A DNA stretch of 64,000 nucleotides from Begonia masoniana (Eukaryota; Streptophyta; Magnoliopsida; Cucurbitales; Begoniaceae): assembly GCA_022432975.1 (NCBI GenBank), contig CM039502.1, positions 69,403,318-69,467,317 on the forward strand, read 5' to 3'. The translations under genes and the position numbers were made by a program. The notes below the pieces were generated by a model. That model saw only the letters and a program-made list of their open reading frames with translations. It made no database searches and had not been told where the DNA came from. Below are positions 36,288 through 48,382 of the stretch, piece after piece (position 1 is the first letter of the stretch; every line of letters begins with the position of its first letter).

Positions 36288-37804
36288 CTGGTCTCCTTAG
36301 CAATTTGAGCTCCTTTCTCTTCAAACTTCTTCACCTAAAACATTTACATTGCAGTAGTTAAAACAAAATCTTATTAGTTCTAATCACAAATCATCCTAGG
36401 ATCTAATAGCTATAGTCACTCCCGAATCCTTAGTATAGTTCTCTGCGCAGTTTGAAATCCAAAACCCAAAACAGACAGATTCGATTAGCGATAACTCAAG
36501 GTTGGTTGTTTAATGTCCAAAATCGATTCGGAATGACATTACCACTTTCAGATTTTAAAATACCCTTACTAATACTCGGCCATTGAAGTACCCAGAACTT
36601 CAACACATAGCAGAAAACAGAGCTTAACGACTAAAAGATAGTTACATTGCCAAACTCGTACCTCGAGCACAAAGTAGCCGAGAAGCAGCAAGGAAACCGA
36701 TCGTCGAAAGAGGGATTTCCAGCTGACAGAGAGCGAGAGCTCGGGAGGGGAAATCGCCGAGAGTAAGAGATGACTGCTACAGTGGTTTAAATGAGGTTTG
36801 AATCCTTTTCTTTTTCTTTAAATACTGGTCTCAATCCTCCATTATTACAACTTTGCCACTCAACCTAGTTTAAATCCACATGTAATTAATTAAGCTTGGC
36901 ATAAAATTCTAAACCGTGAAGATTGAATAATCATGGCCGTTAATTCAGTTAGGAAGTCACCTGGTTGAAGTTGTCGGGTGTTACAGTAGGTGTCGACAGA
37001 AATATAGGTGAGGGCTTTAAGGAAAGCTAGGGTTGGCGACGTAGTCGTTGACATACGCAGTATGCCGGTGCAGGCAATTGTCGGGGCGTCTCGACCATGA
37101 GCTTCAGGGATGCGTGGTAGCGTATGGTTTGAGTATTTTGGGTTGATGTTATTAGATTTTGGTTTGGTGAAAATAATTGTGGTTTTGGTACATTTGTGGA
37201 CTTGGTTTAGATAGTTTATAAGGGTATTTTCAGGTTTTTTGGGTTTTGGAAATTATAGACGTTATGCCACTCGTTTTGGTTTTCAAACAAATAACATCGA
37301 GTTTATTTTCTCTATTTTTTTCATTAATTGTTTTAAGTCGGTTTTTCACAATTTTTACGGGACACGGAGTCGGAAGTGTCGGGAATGTGTGGTTAAATTT
37401 TCAGGTGATTTGGAGGTGTTTGGCTTGAAGAAAAAAATGGAGAAAATTGAAAAAAAGGTCGAAAAAGGGGCATTTTTGGCCGAAGAAGGCCGAGAGGGCC
37501 CGATCGATCGGGCTGGGGCGCCGATCGATCGGGCTGGGCGCGCAGAGGGGCTCGCGGTGCGCGCAGCGCGTGCCAGCACCCACCCACTTCTGTTTTTTTT
37601 TTTCCTATTTCCAAAATATTTTAACCCGACATTTTCCGACATATTTTAAACGTATTTTTGGCACGTTTTCTAACATTTTTTAGGGTTCTAAAAACCCAAA
37701 ACCCGAGTAAAAAATTTATTGAAAATTATTTTAAATGTCGTTTTAAACGCGGTTTGAGTTAGCAAAGTAGCGCACCGAGCCGGGGCAGGTTCGGGGGCGT
37801 TACA

Positions 37805-38320
37805 TAAATGATGTCATTATCATCAAGTAGCATATTAACATATTTTGTGAGTGATGATATATATGATTATAAACCATCATGTATAAACCTGCCACACACT
37901 TATGTACATCCTATTGACGATATTTTTTAGTGATCTCATCATAAACCTCTGCAGGGTTAGGAATTTGTAACACAATAGGGACTAAGTCACTCTCATTCTA
38001 TTTACTGCCTTTTACATAAGTCTAACAATATATAGCCGACAAGATATGTTGGGTTAGAATGTGACCAATCGTACCTTTTGTAATACCTTCATACATGTAA
38101 ATAATATTATGATGCATGATTTGAGAATCCATAATGCATACATTGAATGCATATATATACGTACTAATAATGCATGAGATATGAAACATGCAAATTTTGT
38201 TATTATCAAGAAAAATGATGCATGGATGATGCATGAATGATGACCATATTTATAGGCATCTTCTAATCATGTCACAAACCATATCAAAACTAGGGATAAA
38301 ACAATTAACAAACAAAATTT
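37805..38320 (-). mobile_element. LTR E-like sequence, copy 2, right part
   Basis: Continues 24540-25208. It aligns by eye with 3400-3900 of copy 1: CATATTAACAT, GTGACCAAT(C)(A/G)TACC, ATGCATACATTGAATGCAT and TAATGCATGA blocks in the same order. No coding region. Confidence 0.6.
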
Positions 38321-38619
38321 TTACTTTTCTAGGGCCCGCTCTTTCACTGTGGAAGCCCACTCTCGAAACACTTTTTCTTTTTCTTACTTTTTTGGGCGTC
38401 CACCTTGAATACCGGAAGATCGGTCTCAACTCACTTTTCTCATTTTTACTTTTTTTAGATGCCTACCCTTAAATTCGAGCGTACATTCTCGAGACATTTT
38501 TCTCATTGTTACGTGTCCAAGCGTCTGCACTAAACATGAGAAGCTCGCTACCGAAACAATTTAACAAAATTTTAAAATTCCAACATATTTTTCCATTCTC
38601 AAATCCATCTAAGACTATG
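38321..38619. other. Unassigned stretch
   Basis: Non-coding; includes two similar TTTTTCTTT/ACTTTTTT-rich segments with AAGCCCAC/GCGTCCACC. It may be the diverged end of family E, as CTAGGGCCCGC resembles CTAGGGGCCAA at about 4411. Nothing else recognised. Confidence 0.25.
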
Positions 38620-39342
38620 ATAACAATATATAGTCCTCCAAATAGACCAGGGTCCGGTCCTCGGTCCACACCTCCCAAAACCATCGATTTTCGATCTGGT
38701 CCTCGGTCCATGGTCCAAATTCCCGAAAAATGGGGACTGAACTGAGGGTTAACAAAACAATATATTTTTTTAATTAGTCATTCACTATTTCACTTCACTT
38801 TCTCCTTTCCAGTTTCCAATTTCCAATTTCCAGAATCTCGAGTCCCTGACCCTAGCAAACTCCCTGATTCCCGACATTCTCCGAAGGCAAATGCCCAACC
38901 CCGACCCCGAAGCCCGTGCTCTGTGTCTGTTCTCCGTGCTCGATACTCGTTCGTGCTCGGCTCTGTCTTCGGATTCGGGCTCCGCTCTTCTTCAAAATCG
39001 TCTCAGATCTTGTATCGTCTCGGCTCTTTCTTCAGACTATTAATTTCTTAGCTCTGGAAGACAGTAAAAATCAGGAAACATAGACAGTGAAAATCAAGAC
39101 TTGGGTAGATTACTTTACCGTGTTTTGATTGATTTTGGTGTTGAAAAATGGAGAGATTCATGACGAATTTTGTTGCTTGAAAAATTAAATAGGTGGGAGG
39201 AACCGGGACCGAACCGAGACCAGACCGAAATTATCAGTCCGGTCTCGATCCCTCCCATGGCCGGTTCTGGTCCTCAAAATTTTTTTCTCGAAAGTTTGGT
39301 CCAGTTTCTGTCCGAGCTTGGGACCGGACCGTGCCCACCCCA
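38620..39342. mobile_element. hAT-like element remnant
   Basis: The right end has GGACCGGACCGTGCCCACCCCA, a TIR of the same type as 12923-17132. Subterminal GGTCCGGTCC / GGTCCTCGGTCC motifs occur at both ends (38650-38720 and 39190-39330). I see no matching left TIR. The 8-mer ACATGAGA after the right end also occurs at about 38534, but without a TIR beside it. Probably truncated. Confidence 0.5.
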
Positions 39343-41174
39343 ACATGAGATAGTTTGATAATTTAAAAGCAATTCATTTTTTTAATTTACCACATAGAAT
39401 TTGACTAATTTATTTTACATCAAATTATTTTAGGAATAGTGATTATAGGAACGAAAGAGTACGGCTCTCTGAAGTGTTTCACATAGAGATGTTAAACGAG
39501 TCGGCCGAGCCTAGCCAAGCCTGGAAAGGCTAGACTAATTGAGCCTGCCGAGCCTAATCAGCCTAGCCTAACGAGCCTGCCGAGCCTAACGAGCTGACCT
39601 CAAAAAATTTCCACCGAGCCGGCTCGCGAGCCACGAACCTAACGAGCCGAACTTAACGAACCGAGATTACATAAATAAAATTATTTTATATAAATATATT
39701 ATATATTTCATTAAACTTTTATTTATTAAAACTATAATAAATATTTATTATAATAATGATAAAATATGATAGATACTTAGTCGTGTAAATAATAGAAATC
39801 TTTAATTAATACAAAAATGACATTTAATTATAAAAAAATGAAAGAAAACAAATATATAAAAAATATAACATTCATTATAAATTTGACATTTACATCACTA
39901 CAAATTAGATACATCCCAACTAGGTTGGTACCTAGCAAATTGTCAATTATGTGCAAAATGTCAAAAAAAATTACAAGTTGAAAAAATATTTCAAAATTTA
40001 AATTACAATGCTAATCTTCAACATCCAAATTTTTAAAGTCTTCAATTATTTCGTACATCAAGAAATATGCTAAATTTATCTTTATTTATATTTATAAATT
40101 CTGGCCATAATTGATAATTCAAATAAAAAAGGTAAAATAAGCAATTGAATAAAGTTGACTCAAGCTGGGAGCCCGGAGGGAAGAAAATCATGAAAGAAAA
40201 GGGGAGACTTGAGAGTAGAGAGAGAAAGAGAGTGACCTTTCTAGTGAGAGAGACTGGACACGTCAGGCGTAGGGACGTTGGCTTCCGATCATACGACATC
40301 GAATCCACTCGGAACGATGGGAATAGCAGACCTCCAGGCGATATTGGAGTCGCCGGGGTCAACGCTATCGGCGTACCACCACCCTCAGATTCTTGCATTT
40401 TCTCACTCTCTCTTACAACTTTCCACCAAGGTAAAATGACATAAAAAAAACTCTTTTGTTTTTTTTTTTTTTTTTTTTTTCGGAGAAGACAATAAAGAAG
40501 GAAGAAGAAGAAAAGCCAGTCTCGTTAAAAGGGAGAAACAGAAGACAAGTTCAGACGGAGACAGAAAGAACCTCCATTTACGCGAAAGAAGATCTCGACG
40601 ACCCCGGGTCCAGGGAGAGGGGGGGCTCACGGGCCGCGGGGTGGGCTCGCGAGCCTGGCTCGCCGAGCCAACGAGCGGGCTCGCCGGGTCAACTCGTTTG
40701 GCTCGGTCTCCGGCGGGCTTGCGAGCCTGGGAGCTGGTGTGACAGCTCGAGACCGGATCCCGATCGGAATCCGAGAGCCGAGCCGTCACTCTAGACGTTT
40801 AACGGAAAACAGTGACTATTTTTTTTTTTTATCAAAACAGACTGAACATTTACAAAACTATACATAGAGGGAGAGAAGATGTTCTCTGGTTTGAAAGCAA
40901 AACAGGTTTCAATGAAGGATGGCAGAAGAAAACCGAAATGATGGAATGTAGACGGAAAACAATTAGGAATCAGAATACAACAGAGTGACAGAAGGAAAGC
41001 AGGAAGACAGGGATATTAAAGAGAAACTTAAACTGGAGAAGAAACATACTGTGGAAGGTTAGAGTGTATAACAGAAACCATAGACAATCGGGGATGAATA
41101 ATAGAAGAGAGAAAAGTAAAAACAGAAAACAGAAATGAGCGATAAAACATAGAAACAGAATAAAACAGGAAGAC

Positions 41175-43395
41175 TGTAACGCCCCGAGTTATCTGAACCC
41201 GGTTCGCTACTCATTACTTGATCATAACTAAGAAATTTCGAATAAATTTAAAACTTCATTCGACATTCAAAATTTGACATTTTCTAAACGTTCAAAACAT
41301 TTGAAAACTTTGCAGCGGAAAATTATTTAAAACTACAATGGGGATTTAACTAGCTGTGAAAATATTGTTGGAAAGATTAATGGAAATGTTTAAAGTATTC
41401 GGTCAAGAGAAAATAAGGTTTTAAATGATGGACTACTCAAGGAATTACAAAAGTCGAATTCATCTGCCGACGACAAAGTCAACGGAAGGAAACGGAACGA
41501 GGTTCCTGCCGATGACGTCACGAGTTGAACTCGTCTGCCGACGACTAGTCAACGGAAGGAGCAGAAGCAGAAAACCAAAGGCTTCTGCCGATGACGTCTA
41601 CACAACTTCACCCACAACTTCATCTGCCGATGAAATCATGGTAACTTCACACACCACTTCATCTGCCGATGAAGTTAACATAACTTCATCTGCCGATGAA
41701 GTCAGCGCAATTTCATCTCTCAGAGACAAACACACGTCATCTTCCGATAACAACAATATGACTCCACGCCTTCTGATTCGCTAAACAACAAACGGGTTTC
41801 TCCCTCTTCCGATGGAATGGACTACATCTGCCGACACGTGCTACTCACGTAACTCCTTAAAGCATCTACTGATAGACTTTAAAATTTACATCTTCCGATG
41901 GCTTTTCTGAAGACATCTTCCGATAGAATTTAAAATTTACTCAACATCTACCGACAGATATCATCTGTCGATAGAGAGCAAAACAACAACTCTAATCGCT
42001 TCACTTGCAATGCAAATCCAGTAATAAACAACAGAATACTAAATTCAGAGAAAACTAAGAATACTTTTGAAAACTTCAAGTAACTCATTCTTGCTAAAAC
42101 TAACCAGAGACAATCCAAACCTTTGTGTCACTAGAAACTCATAAGTACTATCTTGAAATCCCAACAGAATATCGTTATCAGAAAAGAAACTCAAAAGCGA
42201 ATTCCAAAACATTAAAATTTCTACTGTCATGAAAGCTCAGTATAATAAATTTGAAATACTGTCAATTAATCTTTGTTAGTCAATGACACCAGTCAAACCG
42301 CCCCATCAGATGCCTGACCGTTGCACAGCCGTGCTCCACCAACCTCATCTACTCGGTTATGCTCTCAGGGAAATCACCTGCTGTATCCTCAACACCTACA
42401 TCACAAAACTCATCTATTAGCCTAATGCTAAGCAAGTAATAATGAATGTAACATAAACCCTGATCATGCAGTTTCTAATTTTCTCAACTCAGTTGTGCAT
42501 CGTTCATAAACTGGTCTGATCCCTAAGTTCCCTTGGGAGTGGGATCGGTTCTCCCAATGTAATAAATCCTCTACTCAGTTAAGGGGCGGATTACTTCCCT
42601 TAACAGCTAATACAGATCCCTTAATTCCCTTGGGAGTGGGATCGGTTCTCCCAATGTAATAAATCCTCTACTCAGTTAAGGGGCGGATTACTTCCCTTAA
42701 CAGCTACTCTGTTTCATTCAATTCATACTCATCATAACCTTGCACATAAATTCATTTTCGTAATTCTTCAAAAACTTAATGCATGACATAAAGAAAAGAA
42801 ACACTCAAACATGCATAAACCTACTGTTTTGTGATGTAGGCCCGAAGGCTCACACATTACTTTACTTACCTGGCTCCTGGAAATCGCTCGGCTATATACT
42901 ACTCCAGAAATCTGCTCACCTAAAACCATTGACAGATTATGGATTAGATCTCCACTAAACTTTATCTAACTACTGAAGTCTAAGGAAGCCAGTTTGGGGC
43001 TCTACTGATTAAGCATTCCCGATACATCACTAAACCCCAAAACCCAAATCTCTCACCCGCAGCTTATCGAAGATACATACATTGCAATCCTTCAGCTACC
43101 CTAGCACTAGAACGGCAAGTAGTTGATTCAAAACTCACATTGGTTGGGGAAAACCGGAGGGGAAATCGCCCAGAGGTAGTCTGCTTGAGCTGAGAGGTAA
43201 AAGTAATAAAACAGTGGCGGCTAAACCTCACTAAACCTTTCCTTAAATACCTTATCCACAATATAAATTCGCAATTACCATCTTGCCCCTGCCTAGTCAT
43301 TTACAACCTAATCAACATTTCACTAAATTTTAACCATAAAAATTATATACCACCGTTTAATAACTTATTTTGATTTATTGAAATCGGGTGCTACA
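41175..43395 (-). mobile_element. Solo LTR, gypsy family B, TSD AAGAC
   Basis: Starts TGTAACGCCCCGAG at 41175 and ends CGGGTGCTACA at 43395, with AAGAC on both sides (41170-41174, 43396-43400). Same family as 7363-10929 (shared GTTATCTGAACCCGG, ATTAAGGGGCGGATTACTTCCC-like blocks, GATGTAGGCCCGAAGG) but only 2221 bp. It has no 90-bp array, only short ACTTCATCTGCCGATGAA repeats (41600-41720). Intron-like pair on the minus strand: 42869 (donor) to 42396 (acceptor), 474 bp. Confidence 0.92.
42525..42700. repeat. Tandem duplication in LTR B
   Basis: Two near-identical 83-bp copies of a segment GATCCCT(A/T)A(G/A)TTCCCTTGGGAG...CCCTTAACAGCTA. The other B LTR has a related pair at 10010-10230. Confidence 0.85.
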
Positions 43396-43559
43396 AAGAC
43401 GTAGGCGAAAAACTTAGTTTAAAAACCAATAAAATACTGTTGGGCGGAAGATGTGAGCTGACGTCAGGCGGAAGATTAAAGCTATCGGTGGATTCAGATA
43501 CGACAAAAGACGAACAGTATTCAGCGGAAGAGGCTGAGTAAAACTGAGCAGAAGAGGTG

Positions 43560-43890
43560 GTGACGTCAGCCGGAAGATGAGTGACGTCAGGCGGAGGATA
43601 CAGATAGCAGACGGAATTCGGATGAGGTGATGACTTCAGCCAGAAGATGGATGACGTCAACCGGAAGATACAGACAGCAGATGAGATCGGATGAGGTGAT
43701 GACGTCAACCAGAAGATGGATGACGTCAACCGGAAGATACAGATAGCAGATGAGATCGGATGAGGTGATGACGTCAACCCAAAGATGGATGACGTCAACC
43801 GGAAGATACAGATAGCAGATGAGATCAGATGAGGTGATGACGTCAGCCGGAAGATGGATGACGTCAACCGGAAGATACAGACAGAAACTG
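43560..43890. repeat. 69-bp minisatellite of LTR A, reverse orientation
   Basis: About 4.5 diverged units, period 69 bp (ATGACGTCAACCGGAAGAT at 43651, 43720, 43789, 43858), each with one or two TGACGTCA sites. Same unit as 52510-55249 on the other strand. Here the array is short and diverged. Confidence 0.88.
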
Positions 43891-44785
43891 TAAATAAACT
43901 GGGCGGATGATGAAATTTTAAGGGCAGCGGTGGACATGATTTCTAAAGGCAGCAAAACAAGCGGGCAGCGGGCAGCGATGGATGAAATCGGAAGATGTAG
44001 TTTTTAAGGCAAATTTACAACTTTTGACAGGAAAACATATAGACAGAGAGCTTAAAACAGAAGATATAGAAGTCCCAGATTTCTCGAACCACATCAGAAC
44101 ATGGATCTCGAACACAACAGAGAACATGACAGAAACTCAAGGAATTTCACTCTACATAAAAGCTCTAAAACCAGAGATCATTCATGCATAAGCTAACAGA
44201 AAATATTCCAAACCATTTCAGAATACTTCAAAACATCATTCAACTGTCAAATACAGCACAAACAGAAAGCATGAAAGTTATAAACCTTCAATACCCGATT
44301 CTACACAAGGATGTAGAGCACACTTTACAATTAGCAGATTCAAAGGAAACAGACTGCATGGATAGTTCCAAAACCAGAAGTCATCCACGCACAAACTAAC
44401 AGATAATACTCCAAACAATTTCAGAATATTCAGAACATGAATTCAACTGTCAAATACAACAGTTTTTAAAACTTAGACGTCAAAATCTGTACATTATTTT
44501 AAAATCTGAGGATCAGTACAGAACCTAACATATATTTATAGAATCTACCAAAAGAAGAGTTTTTACAGAATTTTTACAACACAACCAGAACTTCCAGAAG
44601 ACTTTATAGATATAGACATTACAGAAAACTTAAACCTCGGGTCAGAATTTGTCTGGCTGCAGTAACCACACCCCCATGAGTTCGATCCACCAGCCACCTA
44701 TTCATCAGACTGAGGCACAAAATCCTCATTTTTGGGTTTAGTACCTACATCAGAGAGTTCATCTATGAGCCTAAAGCTCAGTAAG

Positions 44786-45300
<515 letters not shown>

Positions 45301-46313
45301 TATCTATATATATCTAGATATATATATGCAGTGATGCAAAATGCTATGCATGCGATTTTCAGAATACAGTGACAGTACAGAACATTACGTTTCAGTGGCA
45401 GAGGGGTATAAGTGGGGCTTATAGGGGAACTAGCAAGTGCACGATAGGCACAACAGAGATACAGAACAGAACAGAAACAGATCTGGGGGCCAGTCCCCGT
45501 TCCACACTTAACCGGTACATTTCAGTCAGATTTTATCTTGCTTAACTTCAAAACCATGTACAGAAAACAGTTTTGCATGAACTTTCAGAAAATCGTGTAT
45601 GCATGGACATTTACAGTGCTTACAGTTGATACAGCAGAGAACAAGAAGATAAAACAACAGAAACCTGAACAGAAACCACAGAACTTAACTCTAACCCTTC
45701 TACCCAAAACCGGCCAAAAGAATGTAAAACCTAGTACCTCCGAGATGTAGGGCCTTAAGGGCCAGCCTACAGATATGAACTTACCTGTTGCTGCAGAGTT
45801 GATAGTCCTGAACGTGTCGGAAATGCTCGAACCCTAGTAGAAAAACAGAAAGGAGCCGAGGAGATCAAAGTAGCTTCGATGGCTGAATGTCGACTGGAAG
45901 AGAGAATGCCGAGAAGAGAATGGAGAGAGAGCAAAGAAGTGAAATGAAAAGGGTTTCACGTAGGAGGAAGAACTTAACTTCCTCAACAAGTTGTCATGTG
46001 TCAGCTATCCATTGGCTATCTCCCACCAACCATAATTTCTCCCCAATTTGCCCTTCCATGCATTTTAAACTTAGTGTTTAGTTTAGTTACACATCAGTTC
46101 GGTTCTCCCTTCACTAAATACTCCAACATTTTACAATGAAGTTGTTATCGTATTTATGACAATTTAAATCCATACAATAATTCAACAAATTATTACATGG
46201 CCAAAATGCCGGGTGTTACAGCTGGGCTTGGCTCGGCTTGCCTATTGAGACCGGGCCAGGCTCAGCAACGAGCCAAGCCAACCAGCCCGTGGTTAAACAA
46301 CTCCAGTTTCACA

Positions 46314-46492
46314 TTAAGACAAATTGCCTTTAAAATTGTAGAGCTACTATTAGAGAGACAGAGACAAAAAGAGAGAGAGAGATAGAGAGACAGATGGTCT
46401 ACCATTCTCGTTGTGAACCTCAATATTGACAGAACGACTATACAAAGCCTGAAGTATGTACTTTAACTAAGGGGAGCCATTTCGAAAACGAC
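46314..46492. other. Flank with GA-rich microsatellite
   Basis: Short non-coding stretch with a GAGAGACAGAGA-type repeat (46351-46394). Nothing else recognised. Confidence 0.5.
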
Positions 46493-48382
46493 AAGGTATT
46501 ATTACCAGGAGAGAGAAAGATGATTCTTTTTCCAATTCTCAGATGGCTACTTGTCTTCTCTCTCTAGGTTTGGTGGCCAAAAGACTTGGTTTTCGAAGGT
46601 ACAAATAATGAGGATGGTCCTCAAGATAATAACGTTAAACTTCAATGATTTCATCTCCTACCAATAATCTTTCTTTCTTTATTTTTCGGGTCTTATCATC
46701 AAACAATTTAAAGCATTTCTAAACGGATACAGCTGCTTTTTGTACTTTCTCTTCAACTTTACTCCTTGGCCAGCGGTTTCCCCAGCAACTTCATTATAAT
46801 TTTACAGGAAACTTTCTTCGCCGGCGACAGTATAGAACATTAGTAACCTTAGCTTCAGCACTTAGTTTAAGGATTCTCCGTAAGAACCGCACTTGCCTAG
46901 GGTTTGGGCGGTGGTTTCCTACGTAGTCGGAGTAGGTTCGCGACACTGCCATCTAAAATACCTTTGGCTGAATTACATAAACCCAAGTCATACAGGACCG
47001 ACGTGAAAAACCTATACAATGAATATAATGAAAATAAACTTAATTCGAAGAATTGCTATTGAACTAATATAATTTTTCGTTTGTCTTTTAATTAAGTTCA
47101 TGTAATTTTAGAGTTATCTGAAAATTATGTGTAGGTATATTAGTATATGTATTAATACATGTATGATATTAGACATGTAGCTAGAGCCTTTAAATTATAT
47201 GCGTCTTAGTCTAAGAAAGTGGTCTCTGGTGGGGATCTTTCTCCTAGAGTCGTACCAAAGTACTCAAAAGACAAGATAAAGTTAATTGATTTTATAGTCT
47301 CTCTCATATTATTTTTCTATAATCTTTTTCTCATTCAATAACTGGTATCAGAGTATATTTCTCGCTTTATATTGCACAACCATCTATGGCAATTAGAAAG
47401 GTATTATTACCAGGAGAGAGAAAGATGATTCTTTTTCCAATTCTCAGATGGCTACTTGTCTTCTCTCTCTAGGTTTGGTGGCCAAAAGACTTGGTTTTCG
47501 AAGGTACAAATAATGAGGATGGTCCTCAAGATAATAACGTTAAACTTCAATGATTTCATCTCCTACCAATAATCTTTCTTTCTTTATTTTTCGGGTCTTA
47601 TCATCAAACAATTTAAAGCATTTCTAAACGGATACAGCTGCTTTTTGTACTTTCTCTTCAACTTTACTCCTTGGCCAGCGGTTTCCCCAGCAACTTCATT
47701 ATAATTTTACAGGAAACTTTCTTCGCCGGCGACAGTATAGAACATTAGTAACCTTAGCTTCAGCACTTAGTTTAAGGATTCTCCGTAAGAACCGCACTTG
47801 CCTAGGGTTTGGGCGGTGGTTTCCTACGTAGTCGGAGTAGGTTCGCGACACTGCCATCTAAAATACCTTTGGCTGAATTACATAAACCCACAGTCATACA
47901 GGACCGACGTGAAAAACCTATACAATGAATATAATGAAAATAAACTTAATTCGAAGAATGTGCTATTGAACTAATATATTTTTCGTTTGTCTTTTAATTA
48001 AGTTCATGTATTTTTTAAGAGTTATCTTGAAAATTATGTGTAGGTATATTAGTATATGTATTAATACATGTATGATATTAGACATGTAGCTAGAGCCTTT
48101 AAATTATATGCGTCTTAGTCTAAGAAAGTGGTCTCTGGTGGGGATCTTCTCTAGAGTCGTACCAAAGTATCAAAAGACAAGATTAAAGTTAATTGATTTT
48201 ATAGTCTCTCCTCATTATTTATTTTTCTATAAAATCTCTTTTTCTCATTTCAATAAATTGGTATCAGAGTATATTTTCGCTTTATATTTTCCAACAAAAT
48301 AGTCCGCGTGCGATTCAGAAGGGTGTCATTTACAATAGTCTATTATTGCACAACCATCTATGGCAATTAGAAAGGTATTATT
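46493..48382 (+). mobile_element. Compact LTR-88 bp-LTR element (TRIM/LARD-like derivative)
   Basis: Two direct repeats read as LTRs: 46521-47337 (817 bp) and 47426-48252 (827 bp). Both start TGATTCTTTTTCC and end in TCATT(T)CA. Each is preceded by the purine tract AGGAGAGAGAAAGA and followed a few bases later by TGGTATCAGAGT, a tRNA-Met primer site. The 88 bp between them (47338-47425) thus holds only a primer site and a purine tract. A further internal-like segment follows the second LTR to 48382. No gag or pol. This may be a tandem LTR array from unequal recombination, or a natural minimal element. TSD not found. Confidence 0.7.
47343..47354 (+). other. Primer-binding site, first copy
   Basis: TGGTATCAGAGT, matching the plant initiator tRNA-Met complement, five bases after the LTR end at 47337. 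The second copy is at 48259-48270. Confidence 0.7.

Larger units (their letters stand above)
26941..36985 (-). mobile_element. Complete gypsy (Tekay/Del-type) element D, TSD GTAGG
   Basis: A 10,045-bp element in minus orientation: LTR 26941-29599 (3'), internal 29600-34221, LTR 34222-36985 (5'). It is flanked by perfect GTAGG duplications (26936-26940, 36986-36990). Purine tract and primer site are present, and gag-pol is complete in order but inactivated. Del/Tekay placement rests on the gypsy order PR-RT-RH-INT, a chromodomain-like C-terminus and LTRs over 2.6 kb. The insertion site is exactly the acceptor-like GTAG|G of the host C LTR. Confidence 0.95.
34222..36985 (-). mobile_element. 5' LTR of element D
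   Basis: 2764 bp, about 105 bp longer than the 3' LTR because of small duplications: GGGTTTGCAT doubled near 34523, one extra 60-bp unit near 34970-35040, and a doubled block ACAGGAAAGTACCACAAC near 35208-35270. The donor-like CCAG|GTAAGT (36288/36287) and acceptor-like GATGTAG|GTGA (35602-35601) are both intact, 687 bp apart. Confidence 0.93.
25209..37804 (+). mobile_element. Solo LTR, gypsy family C, TSD TAAAT, interrupted by element D
   Basis: Starts TGTAACACCCGG at 25209 and ends CGGGGGCGTTACA at 37804, with TAAAT on both sides (25204-25208, 37805-37809). Element D and one copy of its duplication (26941-36990) lie inside; without them the LTR is about 2546 bp. Features match the 13444 copy: TATA box 25539-25548, first donor 25668, a 537-bp first intron-like segment, exon-like 26205-26251, second donor CCAG|GTAAGTAG at 26252, acceptor GTGGTGTAG ending 26939, and CCCGATCGATCGGG palindromes at 37499-37531. 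Confidence 0.9.

Noticed and set aside
38533..39350. ACATGAGA as a hAT target duplication for the 38620-39342 remnant
   Set aside because: The 8-mer occurs on both sides, but the left copy is not next to a TIR, so it may be coincidence or the left end is lost.
43391..43955. ORFs of 122-158 codons on the minus strand
   Set aside because: Diverged 69-bp satellite of LTR A read in reverse.
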